Shown: positions 47,506-61,500, counted from the stretch's first letter. The stretch: 64,000 nt of DNA from Diospyros lotus (GCF_014633365.1 NC_068339.1:13911925-13975924), one strand, 5' to 3'. Program-made: numbers and translations. The notes: generated from the letters alone by a model not told the origin.

Positions 47506-50500
47506 AAAAATAATGTATTTTTACATTTTTTGACTTGATTAAAATTATAATTCACAAGAAATAACAATGGAATGATAATAAAACACAACCAATACATAAT
47601 TAAGTGTTCTAACTACTAACAACATTGGATTAAATTGATGTAATGATTACAAAATTTATCTAAAAATAAAAGTATAATTTTTAAACAATAATTTATTTTT
47701 GGGACTATTGAATAACTTAAAAAAATACCATGCCCAATAAAAGAAAAAAAAAGGATAAAAATAACCATTTTAATAAAAAAAATCGGGCATTGTGGGCTCG
47801 AGTTTTGTGGGGCTATGAAACCTGATTTTTTTAATAAAAATGAATTTTTTTAATCTTTTTTTTGGGGGGGGCATGGGATTTTTCAAAGTTACCCAATAAA
47901 AAATAATGTATTTTTACATTTTTTGACTTGATTAAATTTATAATTCATAAGAAATAACAATGGAATGATAATAAAACACAATCAATAAATGATTAAGTGT
48001 TATAACTACTAACAACATTGAATTAAATTGATGTAATGATTATAAAATTTATCCAAAATTAAAAATATAATTTTTAAACACTAATTTATTTTTGGGACTA
48101 TTGAATAACTTGGAAAAATCTCATGGTCAAGAAAAAAAAAGGATAAAAAAAACCATTTTAATAAAAAAAATTAGGCTTTGTGGGACAGCAAAACCCGGCT
48201 CGGGCTTTGTGGGGCCACAAAACCTGATTTTTTAATAAAAATGGATTTTTTGATTTTTTTTTTTTTGCCATGGGATTTTTCGAAGTTACCCAAAAAAAAT
48301 GATCTATTTTTACATTTTTTTGCTTAATTGAATTTATAATTCACAATAAACAAAAATGGAATAATAATAAAACACAACTAATACATGATTAAGTGTTCTA
48401 ACTACTAACAATATTAGATTAAATTGATATAATGATTATAAAATTTACCCAAAAATACAAATATAATTTTTAAACAATAATTTATTTTTGGTACTATTTG
48501 ATAACTTGGAAAAATCCCATGGCCAAGAAAAGAAAAAAAATAACAAAATAACCATTTTAATAAAGAAAATTGGGATTTGTGGGGCCACAAAACCCGGCCA
48601 GGGTTTTGTGGGGCCATGAAACCTGATTTTTTAATAAAAATGGATTTTTTGATTTTTTTTTTTTGGCCATGGGACATTTCAAACTTACCCAATAAAAAAT
48701 AATATATTTTTACCTTTTTTTACTTGATTAAATTTATAATTCACAAGAAATAACAATGGAATGATAATAAAACACAACCAATACATGATTAAATGTTCTA
48801 ACTATTGACAACATTAGGTTAAATTGATGTAATGATTATAAAATTTATTCAAAAATAAAAGTATAATTTTCAAACAATAATTTATTTTGGGGACTATTGA
48901 ATAACTTGGAAAAATCCCATGGCCAAGAAAAAAAAAAAAAAGATAAAAATAAACATTTTAATAAAAAAAATCATGCTTTGTGGGGCCACAAAACCCGGCC
49001 CGAACTTTGTGGGCACAGGTTTTGTGGAGCCATGAAATCTGATTTTTTAATAAAAATAGATTTTTTGATCTTTTTTTTTGGGGGGGGGCCATGGAATTTT
49101 TCAAAGTTACCCAATAAAAAATAATGTATTTTTACATTTTTTGACTTGATTAAATTTATAATTCACAAGAAATAACAATAGAATGATAATAAAATACAAC
49201 CAATACACGATTAAGTGTTCTAACTACTGACAACATTGAATTAAATTGATGTAATGATTATAAAATTTATCCAAAAATAAAAGTATAATTTTTAAACACT
49301 AATTTATTTTTGGGACTATTGAATAACTTGGAAAAATCTCATGGCCAAGAAAAGAAAAAAAAAGGATAAAAATAACCATTTTAATAAAAAAAATCAAGTT
49401 TTGTGGGGCAGCAAAACCCGGCTCGGGCTTTGTGGGGCCACAAAACCTAATTTTTTAATAAAAATGGATTTTTTGATCTTTTTTTTTTTTTTTGGACCAT
49501 GGGATTTTTCGAAATTACCCAATAAAAAATGATATATTTTTAAAATTTTTTGCTTAATTGAATTTATAATTCACAATAAACAACAATGGAATGATAATTA
49601 ATAAAACACAACCAATACATGATTAAGTGTTTTAACTACTAACAATATTGGATTAAATTGATATAATGATTATAAAATTTACCCAAAAATACAAGTATAA
49701 TTTTTAAACAATAATTTATTTTTGGTACTATTGGATAACTTGGAAAAATCCCATGACCAAGAAAAGAAAAAAAAATTCAAAATAACCAATTTAATAAAGA
49801 AAATCGGGCTTTGTGGGGCCACAAAACCCGGCGGGGCCATGAAACCTGATTTTTTAATAAAAATAGATTTTTTGATCTTTTTTTTTTTTTTTTGGCCATG
49901 GGACATTTCAATCTTACCCAATAAAAAATAATGTATTTTTACTTTTTTTTACTTGATTAAATTTATAATTTACAAGAAATAACAATGGAATGATAATAAA
50001 ACACAACCAATACATGATTAAGTGTTCTAACTACTAACAACATTGAATTAAATTAATGTAATGATTATAAAATTTATCCAAAAATAAAAGTATAATTTTT
50101 AAACACTAATTTATTTTTGGGACTATTGAATAACTTGGAAAAATCTCATGGCCAAGAAAATAAAAAAAAAGGATAAAAATAACCATTTTAATAAAAAAAA
50201 AATCAAGTTTTGTGGGGAAGCATAACTCGGCCCGGGCTTTGTGAGGCCACAAAACCTGATTTTTTAATAAAAATGGACTTTTTGATTTTTTTTTTTGGGC
50301 AATGGGATTTTTCAAAGTTACCCAATAAAAAATGATGTATTTTTACATTTTTTTGCTTAACTGAATTTATAATTCACAATAAACAACAATAGGATGATAA
50401 TAAAATACAACCAATACATGATTAAGTGTTCTAACTACTAACAATATTGGATTAAATTGATATAATGATTATAAAATTTACCCAAAAATACAAGTATAAT

Positions 50501-53500
50501 TTTTAAGCAATAATTTATTTTTGGTATTATTGGATAACTTGGAAAAATCCCATGGCCAAGAAAAGAAAAGAAAAGATAAAAATAACCATTTTAATAAAGA
50601 AAATCGGGCTTCGTGGGGCCACAAAACCCAGCCCGGGTTTTGTGGGGCCATGAAACCTGATTTTTTAATAAAAATGGATTTTTTGATCTTTTTTTTTTTG
50701 TGGGCCATGGGATTTTTCAAAGTTACCCAATAAAGAATAAAGTATTTTTACATTTTTTGACTTGATTAAATTTATAATTTACAGGAAATAACAATGGAAT
50801 GATAATAAAACACAACCAATACATGATTAAGTGTTCTAACTGCAAACAACATTGGATTAAATTGATGTAATGATTATCAAATTTATCCAAAATTAAAAGT
50901 ATAATTTTTAAACAAAAATTTATTTTTGGGACTATTTAATAACTTGAAAAAATCTCATGGCCAAGAAAAAAAAAAGATAAAAATAACCATTTTAATAAAA
51001 AAAATCGGGCTTTGTGGAGCCACAAAACCCGGCTCTGGTTTTGTGGGGCCATGAAACCTGAATTTTTAATAAAAATGAATTTTTTGATTTTTTTTTTTTT
51101 GGGCCATGGGATATTTCAATGTTACCCAATAAAGAATAATGTATTTTTACCTTTTTTGACTTGATTAAATTTATAATTCACAAGAAATAACAATGGAATG
51201 ATAATAAAACACAACCAATACATGATTAAGTGTTATAACTACTAACAACATTGGATTAAATTGATGTAATGATTATAAAATTTATCCAAAAATAAAAGTA
51301 TAATTTTTAAACAATAATTTATTTTTGGGGCTATTGAATAAGTTGGAAAAATCTCATGGCCAAGAAAAGAAAAAAAAAGGATAAAAATAACCATTTTAAA
51401 AAAAAAAATCAGGTTTTGTGGGGCAGCAAAACCCGGCTCGGGCTTTGTGGGGCCACAAAACCTGATTTTTTAATAAAAATGGATTTTTTGATCTTTTTTT
51501 TTTTTTGGACCATGGGATTTTTCGAAATTACCCAATAAAAAATGATATATTTTTAAAATTTTTTGCTTAATTGAATTTATAATTCACAATAAACAACAAT
51601 GGAATGATAATTAATAAAACACAACCAATACATGATTAAGTGTTTTAACTACTAACAATATTGGATTAAATTGATATAATGATTATAAAATTTACCCAAA
51701 AATACAAGTATAATTTTTAAACAATAATTTATTTTTGGTACTATTGGATAACTTGGAAAAATCCCATGACCAAGAAAAGAAAAAAAAATTCAAAATAACC
51801 AATTTAATAAAGAAAATCGGGCTTTGTGGGGCCACAAAACCCGGCGGGGCCATGAAACCTGATTTTTTAATAAAAATAGATTTTTTGATCTTTTTTTTTT
51901 TTGGCCATGGGACATTTCAATCTTACCCAATAAAAAATAATGTATTTTTACTTTTTTTTTACTTGATTAAATTTATAATTTACAAGAAATAACAATGGAA
52001 TGATAATAAAACACAACCAATACATGATTAAGTGTTCTAACTACTAACAACATTGAATTAAATTAATGTAATGATTATAAAATTTATCCAAAAATAAAAG
52101 TATAATTTTTAAACACTAATTTATTTTTGGGACTATTGAATAACTTGGAAAAATCGCATGGCCAAGAAAATAAAAAAAAAAAGGATAAAAATAACCATTT
52201 TAATAAAAAAAAAATCAAGTTTTGTGGGGAAGCATAACTCGGCCCGGGCTTTGTGAGGCCACAAAACCTGATTTTTTAATAAAAATGGACTTTTTGATTT
52301 TTTTTTTGGGCAATGGGATTTTTCAAAGTTACCCAATAAAAAATGATGTATTTTTACATTTTTTTGCTTAACTGAATTTATAATTCACAATAAACAACAA
52401 TAGGATGATAATAAAATACAACCAATACATGATTAAGTGTTCTAACTACTAACAATATTGGATTAAATTGATATAATGATTATAAAATTTACCCAAAAAT
52501 ACAAGTATAATTTTTAAGCAATAATTTATTTTTGGTATTATTGGATAACTTGGAAAAATCCCATGGCCAAGAAAAGAAAAGAAAAGATAAAAATAACCAT
52601 TTTAATAAAGAAAATCGGGCTTCGTGGGGCCACAAAACCCAGCCCGGGTTTTGTGGGGCCATGAAACCTGATTTTTTAATAAAAATGGATTTTTTGATCT
52701 TTTTTTTTTGTGGGCCATGGGATTTTTCAAAGTTACCCAATAAAGAATAAAGTATTTTTACATTTTTTGACTTGATTAAATTTATAATTTACAGGAAATA
52801 ACAATGGAATGATAATAAAACACAACCAATACATGATTAAGTGTTCTAACTGCAAACAACATTGGATTAAATTGATGTAATGATTATCAAATTTATCCAA
52901 AATTAAAAGTATAATTTTTAAACAAAAATTTATTTTTGGGACTATTTAATAACTTGAAAAAATCTCATGGCCAAGAAAAAAAAAAGATAAAAATAACCAT
53001 TTTAATAAAAAAAATCGGGCTTTGTGGAGCCACAAAACCCGGCTCTGGTTTTGTGGGGCCATGAAACCTGAATTTTTAATAAAAATGAATTTTTTGATTT
53101 TTTTTTTTTTGGGCCATGGGATATTTCAATGTTACCCAATAAAGAATAATGTATTTTTACCTTTTTTGACTTGATTAAATTTATAATTCACAAGAAATAA
53201 CAATGGAATGATAATAAAACACAACCAATACATGATTAAGTGTTATAACTACTAACAACATTGGATTAAATTGATGTAATGATTATAAAATTTATCCAAA
53301 AATAAAAGTATAATTTTTAAACAATAATTTATTTTTGGGGCTATTGAATAAGTTGGAAAAATCCCATGGCCAAGAAAAGAAAAAAAAAGGATAAAAATAA
53401 CCATTTTAATAAAAAAAATCTGGCTTTGTGGGGCCAAAAAACTCGGCCCGGGTTTTGTGGGGCCATGAAACCTGATTTTTTAATAAAAATAGATTTTTTT

Positions 53501-55379
53501 TTTTTTTTTGACCATGAGATTTTTCAAAGTTACCCAATAAAGAATAATGTATTTTTACTTTTTTTAACTTGATTAAATTTATAATTCACAAGAAATAACG
53601 ATAGAATGATAATAAAACACAACTAATACATGTTTAAGTGTTTTAACTACAAATAACATTGGATTAAATTGATGTAATGATTATCAAATTTATCCAAAAA
53701 TAAAAGTATAATTTTTAAACAAAAATTTATTTTTGGGGCTATTGAATAACTTGAAAAAATCTCATGGCCAAGAAAGAAAAAAAATAATAAGAATAACCAT
53801 TTTAATAAAAAAAATCGGGCTTTGTGGGGCCACAAAACCCGGCTTGGGTTTTGTGGGGCCATGAAACCTGATTTTTTAATAAAAATAGATTTTTTGATTT
53901 TTTTTTTGCCATGGGATATTTCAAAGTTACCCAATAAAGAATAATGTATTTTTACTTTTTTTAACTTGATTAAATTTATAATTCACAAGAAATAACAATG
54001 GAATGATAATAAAACACAACCAATACATGATTAAGTGTTCTAACTACTAACAATATTGGATTAAATTGATGTAATGATTATAAAATTTATCCAAAAATAA
54101 AAGTATAATTTTCAAACAATAATTTATTTTTGGGACTATTGAATAACTTGGAAAAATCGCATGGCCAAGAAAAGAAAAGAAAAGGATAAAAATAACCATT
54201 TTAATAAAAAAAAATCGAGCTTTGTGGGGCCACAAAACCCGGGCTATAAAACTTGATTTTTTAATAAAAATGAATTTTTTGATCTTTTTTTTTGGGGGGG
54301 GGGCATGGGATTTTTCAAAGTTACCCAATAAAGAATAATGTATTTTTACATTTTTTGACTTGATTAAATTTATAATTCACAAGAAATAACAATGGAATGA
54401 TAATAAAACACAACCAATACATGATTAAGTGTTCTAATTACTAACAACATTGGATTAAATTGATGTAATGATTATAAAATTTACCAAAAAATACAAGTAT
54501 AAATTTTAAACAATAATTTATTTTTGGGACAATTGGATAACTTGAAAAAATCCCATGGCCAAGAAAAGAAAAAAAAAGTATCAAAAAATGCATTTTAATA
54601 AAAGAAACTGGGCTTTGTGGGGCCATAAAACTTGATTTTTTAATAAAAATAGATTTTTTGATCTTTTTTTTTTTTTTTGCCATGGAATTTTTTAAAGTTA
54701 CCCAATAAAAAATGATGTCTTTTTACATTTTTTAGCTTGATTGAATTTATAATTCACAATAAACAATAATGGAATGATAATAAAACATACACAATCAATA
54801 CATGTTTAAGTGTTCTACCTACTAACAAAATTGGATTAAATTGATGTAATGAGTATAAAATTTATCCAAAAATATAAGTATAATTTTTAAACATTAATTT
54901 ATTTTAGAGACTGTTGCATAACTTGAAAAAATACCATGGACAAGAAAAGAAAAAAAATAGATCAAAAAAACCATTTTAATAAAAGAAATCAGACTTTGTG
55001 GAGCCACAAAGCCCGACCTGGGTTTTGTGAGGCTACAAAACCTGATTTTTTAATAAAATAGATATTGATCTTTTTTTTTTTTTCGTCCATGGGATTTTTC
55101 AAAGTTATCCAATAAAAAATTATGTATTTTTACATTTTTTGGCTTAATTAAATTTATAATTCACAATAAACAACAATGAAATGATAATAAAACGCAACCA
55201 ATACATGATTAAGTGTTCTAACCACTAATAATATTGGATTAAATTGATATAATGATTATAAAATTTACCCAAAAATTCAAGTATAATTTTTAAATAATAA
55301 TTTATTTTTTGGACTATTGGATAACTTGAAAAAATCCCATGGCTAAGAAAAAAAAAAGATCAAAAAAATTATTTTAATA
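47506..55379. repeat. Tandem array B, about 20 units of about 400 bp, inverted relative to array A
   Basis: The CATGGCCAAG-type word recurs about every 380-422 bp, for example at 48121, 48518, 48918, 49340, 49752, 50148, 50551, 50957, 51355 and so on to 55338. Read inverted, the AT-rich part aligns with array A units: both contain AATAAATTATTGTT, ACTTTTATT and AATCATGTATTGGTTGTG or TGATCATGTATTGGTTGTG in the same order. Each unit also has a GC-rich palindromic core (GGGCTTTGTGGGGCCAC). Arrays A and B are therefore diverged relatives in opposite orientation. Short open frames in this interval are repeat artefacts. Confidence 0.88.
49340..53365. repeat. Recent 2.01-kb (five-unit) segmental duplication within array B
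   Basis: Units starting at 49340, 49752, 50148, 50551 and 50957 recur at 51355, 51765, 52158, 52562 and 52967. The offsets are 2010-2015 bp. Unit-specific variants are shared only between partners: GGGGAAGCATAACTCGG at 50215 and 52227, CTGCAAACAAC near 50842 and 52853, and the short GGCGGGGCC core at 49830 and 51842. The two copies are nearly identical. Confidence 0.9.
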
Positions 55380-56188
55380 ATAATTGAATAACAATTTTTT
55401 AATTATTTGATAATACATATATTTTCAATTATTTTTATTTAATCCATTTTATTTATTGTATATGTAATATTATTACATATATATATTTAATAATAAAAAA
55501 GCGAAGAAAGGGAACGAGCATGGGTTCGAGACTCAACTAGTTATTAAATTAAAAAAAAAAATAATTATTAAAAATAATAGTATTTATTTGAAAATACTAA
55601 TAATTTAATAGTTGAAAATTTATTATTATAATTAAGATTTGTATTTATTATTACAATTAAAAAATAATATAAGAATCATTGAATAACCATTTTTAGTTAT
55701 TTATTTAATAATACATATATATTTAAAACTTTTAATTATTATTATTTAATTAATTTTATTTATATATAACAATAGATATATTTAATAATAAAAAAGAGAT
55801 GGGGGACTCACCGTGGGTTCAAAATCCACCCAGTAATTAAATTATTAAAAAATAAGAATTCTATTGAGAAATAATAATAATATTTTAATAGTTAAAAATT
55901 TATTATTATAATTATGAGGGGTTTCTCGGATTTCTTTATGGGGTAAAATAGAAATTCAATTCTTTTGTTTGTTTTATATTGAGGGTAGTTTGATAATATA
56001 TTGTCTTTATTTTTATTTTTAATTTTTAATTAAAGTAGAGAGATGAAAAGTCAAAGGTTAAGGTGAAAAGTGGTAAAGTGATTATTTTTTGTAACTATTT
56101 GTTTGTAGGGGGTAAAAACGTTTTTTTGTCTAAAAAATGCTAGAAACGAATTTTCTATTTGTGGAGGGGTTATTTTTTGCAATTTACA
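55380..56188. repeat. Right arm of the giant inverted structure
   Basis: This arm is the inverted partner of 38640-39264. Landmarks are GGTAAAGTGATTATTTTTTG, TTTGTTTGTAGGGGGTAAAA and GGAGGGGTTATTTTTTGCAA. It also contains an internal direct repeat (near 55490-55640 and 55790-55915) around CATGGGTTCGAG and CGTGGGTTCAAA. No coding region is seen. Confidence 0.6.
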
Positions 56189-56276
56189 CATTTTTTATTT
56201 GGTAACTTTGAAAAATCTCATTGCCAAAAAAAAAATTGAAAAAATCAATTTTTTTAAAAAAAATCAGGTTTCATGG
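56189..56276. repeat. Fragment of an array unit
   Basis: GGTAACTTTGAAAAATCTCA followed by a poly-A run and ATCAGGTTTCATGGCCC resembles part of an array B unit. It leads straight into the second copy of module C. Confidence 0.6.
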
Positions 56277-56862
56277 CCCGATGACGTTGTGCAGTTTTGA
56301 AAAATTATTTTTTCATGGAAATCAGTATAGATCTGGAATAATATCTATCAAAATATGTTTTATTTACATCCATAAACATACTACACAATATTTATAAGCA
56401 ATGTGATCACAAAACAAAACAAATATAAATAAAATCAATTCTTAGAGATTCAGTCAGTGAAATTGTTTGTTAGAGATAAATAATTTTGTTGAGTGAGATT
56501 TCAATGAGATCGCTGTCATTAATGAAGATTGTTAAATGACCCAACAAGCAAAAAAATTGAATGTATAATGAATGATTGAGTTTGGATGGTTTGACAATGG
56601 AGAGAAAAAGAGTAACGTGAACGTTAGAAGATGAGAGAGAAGAGAAATGCAATATGAAAGAGACAAGGGTATTTTAGTAAATGAAGATAAGGACAATGTG
56701 AGTTTTCTAATTTAAAATCTCATTAAGGATATTTTAGGCATTTCATATAAAAGTGGGTATAGAGTACAATTAGTTTGTTTGATTTGTCAAAAATGTTTTT
56801 TTACTAGAAAGTGGTTAAAAACAATTTTTTAAATTTCTTTTAGGTTATTTATGAATTTCTCT
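56277..56862. repeat. Module C, copy 2
   Basis: This is a diverged direct repeat of 46919-47505 in the same orientation, from ACGTTGTGCAGTTTTGAAAA to ATGAATTTCTCTC. Both copies follow a piece of an array core, so array plus module C seems to have moved or been duplicated as a unit. Confidence 0.8.
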
Positions 56863-58524
56863 CAAGTAAATATTACTGTAAATATAATAGTTACTATATA
56901 AATACTATATTTATTTAATATAAATAGTAATTTATTTAGTCTTCAGTTTAAAATTAGAACTAGACCGAGGGTTGATTTTTTTAATTTTTTAGATTAAAGA
57001 CCAAACTGGAATTATTTAATTTAGGATCAAATAAGATTTTTTGATTCGGTTCAATCTAGTTTTTTAGTCCAAAATTTGAACACCCCATCGAGGAGATGTT
57101 CTCTCTCTTAAACAAATGTCATTTAAACATCATTTAACACCATTTATATTATGTGAATTGAGTTAAATTCATCTTAAATTAAATCTTAACTCTTAAAGTC
57201 AAAACTTTAACAGCATTATACATACTATGTTACTAGGGTTCTTGCATTTAATTAATTCGGTGGGGTAGAGTTCTTCAATTGCAAATGATCGTGTAAATTT
57301 AATTCTGAGACACAATTATTATAAAAAAAAATCAATTAAGGCTCGAGTTTGATTATGATTTAAATTAGAAGAAATATTATTTTTATATTTTAACTATCTT
57401 TGTTACTAAATTTGAAAATATAATAATTTATTTAATTATTTTGAAAGTAGAAAAACTAGTTTTATCACGAATTTTAAAACTTTTAAGAGTTAATAAATTT
57501 TGATAGTGAAAGAGTCAATTTAATAGTCACTTAAAAAAAATACATAGAAATAGAATATATATATATATTCAGTAGATAAATATATTTTTTATACTTTTTA
57601 TGTTAATAGACTAATAATATAATACGCTTTTGTATGATTGTAAAAGTTATTTTTTTATTATAAAAAACAAAATTTTATAACTTCTGCTATGAAAAACATA
57701 AAAACAAAAAAAAAAATAACTTTTTAATTAAATAGCCCTAAGGCTTAAGGAGCCCACAAACAAACCAAAAGGCAAAGTTCAATGGGTGAATTCCACTCAA
57801 ATCCCCAGCGATTATTTTTGCAGAATTTTTGTAATTAAATTTAACATTTAAAGTCAATATAACTTGGTTTTTATTTTTATTTTTTTCAAACTGCCCATTC
57901 TATCTAGGTCACGATTCACGCCATTTATCAAAAACGATATCATTCTTAACATCTCTAATATTAAATAAAAGGTTCCATAAAATTTATCATAATTTTGTAT
58001 AATATCTTTAGTAACTTGACTTAATAAAATTTAAACCACAGAATTTCTATAAAAATAACGTAAAACAAAGAGGTTCAGTGTGAAACTTCTAGCCTATATA
58101 ATTAGATATATCTACTAACAAAAATAAAAAAAACAAAAAACTAATTACTCCATAGAATGGTAGAATCAGAGAAAATTATGTAAAAACCAAAAAAGCTAAT
58201 CGTATAAAACAACTGTCAGTCCCAAGAAGGGCCGTTTACTTGAGCAACTAATTGGCCACACTCAAAACCCAGGGCACTACCCTGGTATACCGTCCTCTAA
58301 GAAACATTTTGCATGCTATGACCCCTGGAGAGTGTACAGGTCAATTAGAAAAAAAAAAAAAAAAACCCTGTTTCCTTCAGAAGTTCCACCTTTATCACAT
58401 GTAACATGGTTGGTAACCAACTGAAGAAAATCGAAGAGAAATTGGGAAGAAAAACAAAATTGCGTACCAAAACAAGTTCCATACATGAGGTCGCAGTCTC
58501 ACAGAGCTACCAAAATCAGGTTCC
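56863..58524. other. AT-rich intergenic DNA and 3' region of eIFiso4G
   Basis: No gene is supported up to the eIFiso4G stop codon at 58525. The last few hundred bases probably include that gene's 3' untranslated region on the minus strand, but I could not place a polyadenylation site. Confidence 0.5.
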
Positions 58525-61500
58525 CTAGAATAGGCTCTTGCAGGCCTCAATGTCAGATGCCTGTGACTCCAAAACCTTCTGCCCAGATGGGCTTGAAGCG
58601 ATGATCCTCGTTGCCGCGGCTAGTACTGCTTTCTGGAACATGTCATCCTCCATTTTCTTCAGGACCTCCTTTACCACCTTGAAGTCCAATCCGCCAGCCA
58701 AAATTAGTCGTCCGATTACCTCACCGAAATTATTAGGAGCTTTGGGTACATCAATGGCTATATCGTCCAACATTGAGCCGTAGAGCTGACATCCGGTCCA
58801 TATGTCGGTGGCTGTAAGGACATTCTTGGCGAGCAAGTAGTCGAGGAGCTTAAATACTGGTTCCACACAAGGAGGGCTTTTATTCAGAGCTAGTGAAATG
58901 GCCACCTCAACAAGCTCGGGATGGTAAGCCGAGGAGTTCAACTCCTCAACGCATTGTAACGCCTCCTCTAAAATACGGACGCCGAAGTATTCCTCCAGAA
59001 GAGAGATTGTTTTCTTCTTAAGTTCATCGGGATTCAACCCAATAGGAGCCGGTTTTCTCTCAGAAGCTGGAGGAATATATGCGGCTGGGGCAGGGCTGGT
59101 AGGAGTAGGGGCTTGAGATGCAGGGTCCATACCATATCCAAAATTAGGAGGGTTAACAGGAAGTGGACCACTGCCTTGCAATAGAGGACTAATCCTACGA
59201 CCTGTAAGGCCACCAATAGGCTGATGACCCTGAAGACGAATATTTTTCAATGGTGATGATGCCGTGCCAATAATTGGTGGCGGAACACGTCCAGTGGCAT
59301 GGATTGTAGATGGGTCATTTCTTGACATCGACCGGGACCTGGGAACCTCCCAGTTGTCATTATCAATTCCAGGCATCCCCGGCATCTGCCTTTTCCCTGG
59401 CATTCCAGGCATCATTCCCCCAGAGCCAGGTCGATTGATGGGGAAGCCCCCGGGGCTGATACTCCCCTGACCACTGGAAACAATGCCACGGCCAGTTCTA
59501 ATACCTGCCGTAGTACCAGGACGCAACCCCAGATTTTTTTCAGCTTCAGAATGAATTTCAGTTATGGTTTTGGCTCTAACCTGTAAAATTTAGGAGCAAA
59601 ATTATAATGCATTTAAACCAGCATCGAAAATCTAACTGATGAACCAGGAAAATTAACCTCTTCACGTCGGGGAACCCAATTATTTGCACGTAGATCAAGA
59701 ACATCACGGATCATGAACCTTAATCTTGGAGCAAGCTGAGGATTTGCTGAAAGTTCTTTCAATCGTCTGAAGTACATATCATTAATACGCTGTGACTTGG
59801 CAGACTCGTCAAGCTGTTTACCAACAGTATTTAAGAATTGACATATAGCCTCTACATTTTCCTCTTCCGGGCAGGTCTTGTTATCAGGACCTAAGAGTTC
59901 CTGCTTTACATGACAAGTAATTGTAAGACTGTATTTCTATTAGGTCTCTGTATGTGTTGGTGCAGAGAGAGAGGGAGAGAAATGTTTGAAGCTAGCCATA
60001 GAAAACAACTAGAACCTGAACAACGTGATGAAAGATCTTTTCAGGCACCATTTTCTGCTTTAGAAGCTCCCCAATTAGCTTGATGTTTCCAAGAGTGCGG
60101 AGTTTGACCATTCTTTCCTGATCTCTTCGCCCCAACTCTTGCTCGGGAGAAGTCATCTCTCTTACTTCTGCCCTAAGTCCATCAGCACCTTCAAATGCCT
60201 CCTGGCAGTTATTCAACAGGACTCGTTTAAATGTGATATCTTTTCCACCCGGTTCATCAGATGGGAATGGAGGGAGCCTCTCGTTGAGATCAGAACACAG
60301 CTGCGCATACATTGGGCAAAATGTTGGTTCCAGCACTGCCTTGTCAAAGATCAAAGAGATAACTCCCTGTATTGCAAGTAGAAACTGCATTAGCGTTTAC
60401 AATCACTAAGAAAGTAGCTGTTTTTATAATAGCTTGTATATCCAGAAAAGTGTCGAAGAAAAATAGGAACCTTCAGAATATCAGCTGTTGTGATCCCAGA
60501 GTCAATTAGCTGACCCTTGAGAAGATCAAACTTCTCTGGAGTCAGTTTATTCAGTATCCTACATGGCAAAAAACCACAATTTTTTTCAGAAACTGAAACA
60601 GAAGCCAAAGCAAATACAAAGGATTTTGAGCAATACTCATCTCCAGCTTATACCACATGTTATCGCACATTGCGTATTATGTTAAATATGACCGAGTGCA
60701 ATTTGCAAATTCTAAAAATCCCAACAATTAAAATTAAACAGGGAGGGATGAGGACCCAGCCGAATTTAATTAAATCACAGAAACAGTCAATTAACCAACA
60801 AGAAACTGAACAACGCACATGTTCACACTCTGTCAAGCATAGACATTTCAAAATCAGAAGCATTCAAGCGGTGTGACTGGTGATTGTTACATGTTAAAAT
60901 CCACCTACTAAGAAATAAATTTCAGAATTTCTTGGTTGATCAAATGATCTCTTGAACTTTCAGGGCCTGTTTGATTCGCTTCTGTTTTCTGTCTTCAGTT
61001 TTTATTCACTTTCTCTCAAAAACAAAAACAGTAAATGGCTTTTGGTGCATGTTTTTGTTTCCAAAAATGGACACGATTCTCGCTTTTAAAAAAAAAAAGA
61101 AAAAAAAGAAAATAGAAAATGGTCTGGCACATGTTCTCACCCTCCTCTCCTCTCCTCCCAATTCCTTTGAATCTTCTTCTTCCAACTTCCTAGGCTATGC
61201 CAACCTCTGGCACACTCCCTCTTCTCCTTCCCCAGCCCCAACTAACAGCCACCTTCTATGTGTTGTGTTGAAAGACATGTCAGCCCTTCAGTCTCATAGT
61301 GTCACCAGAAGGGCCAAAGGCTGCTCACAAAATGAAGGAAAATAAAATTGTGAGGTACCCAGACGGCCAGACCATTAGCAGCGGCAACCCAGGTCAGGGG
61401 TAGTGCAACCCAGATCTGAGGTTGCCAACCCTAGATCTCATGTTGGACAAGGGTTTGTTGGGCCCTCGCAAGCAGTGAAGAAGAAGAAGAAAATTAGAAG

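Noticed and set aside
47700..54683. Repeated open frames with FIKKSGFMAP- or NLEKSHGQEKK-type residues
   Set aside because: They recur at the 400-bp period of array B on both strands and have no start or splice context; not genes.
39265..55380. Regular repeats that might suggest a CRISPR-like array
   Set aside because: Units are 380-490 bp with no unique spacers, in a plant nuclear context; this is a satellite-like or transposon-derived array.
55510..55830. GGGTTCGAGAC and GGGTTCAAAATCC look like tRNA B-box sequences
   Set aside because: No A-box or cloverleaf can be formed around them; they are parts of a direct repeat in the right arm.
60960..61120. CAGGGCCTGTTTGATTCGC in an eIFiso4G intron resembles a MITE end
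   Set aside because: No inverted partner or target duplication could be found within the intron.
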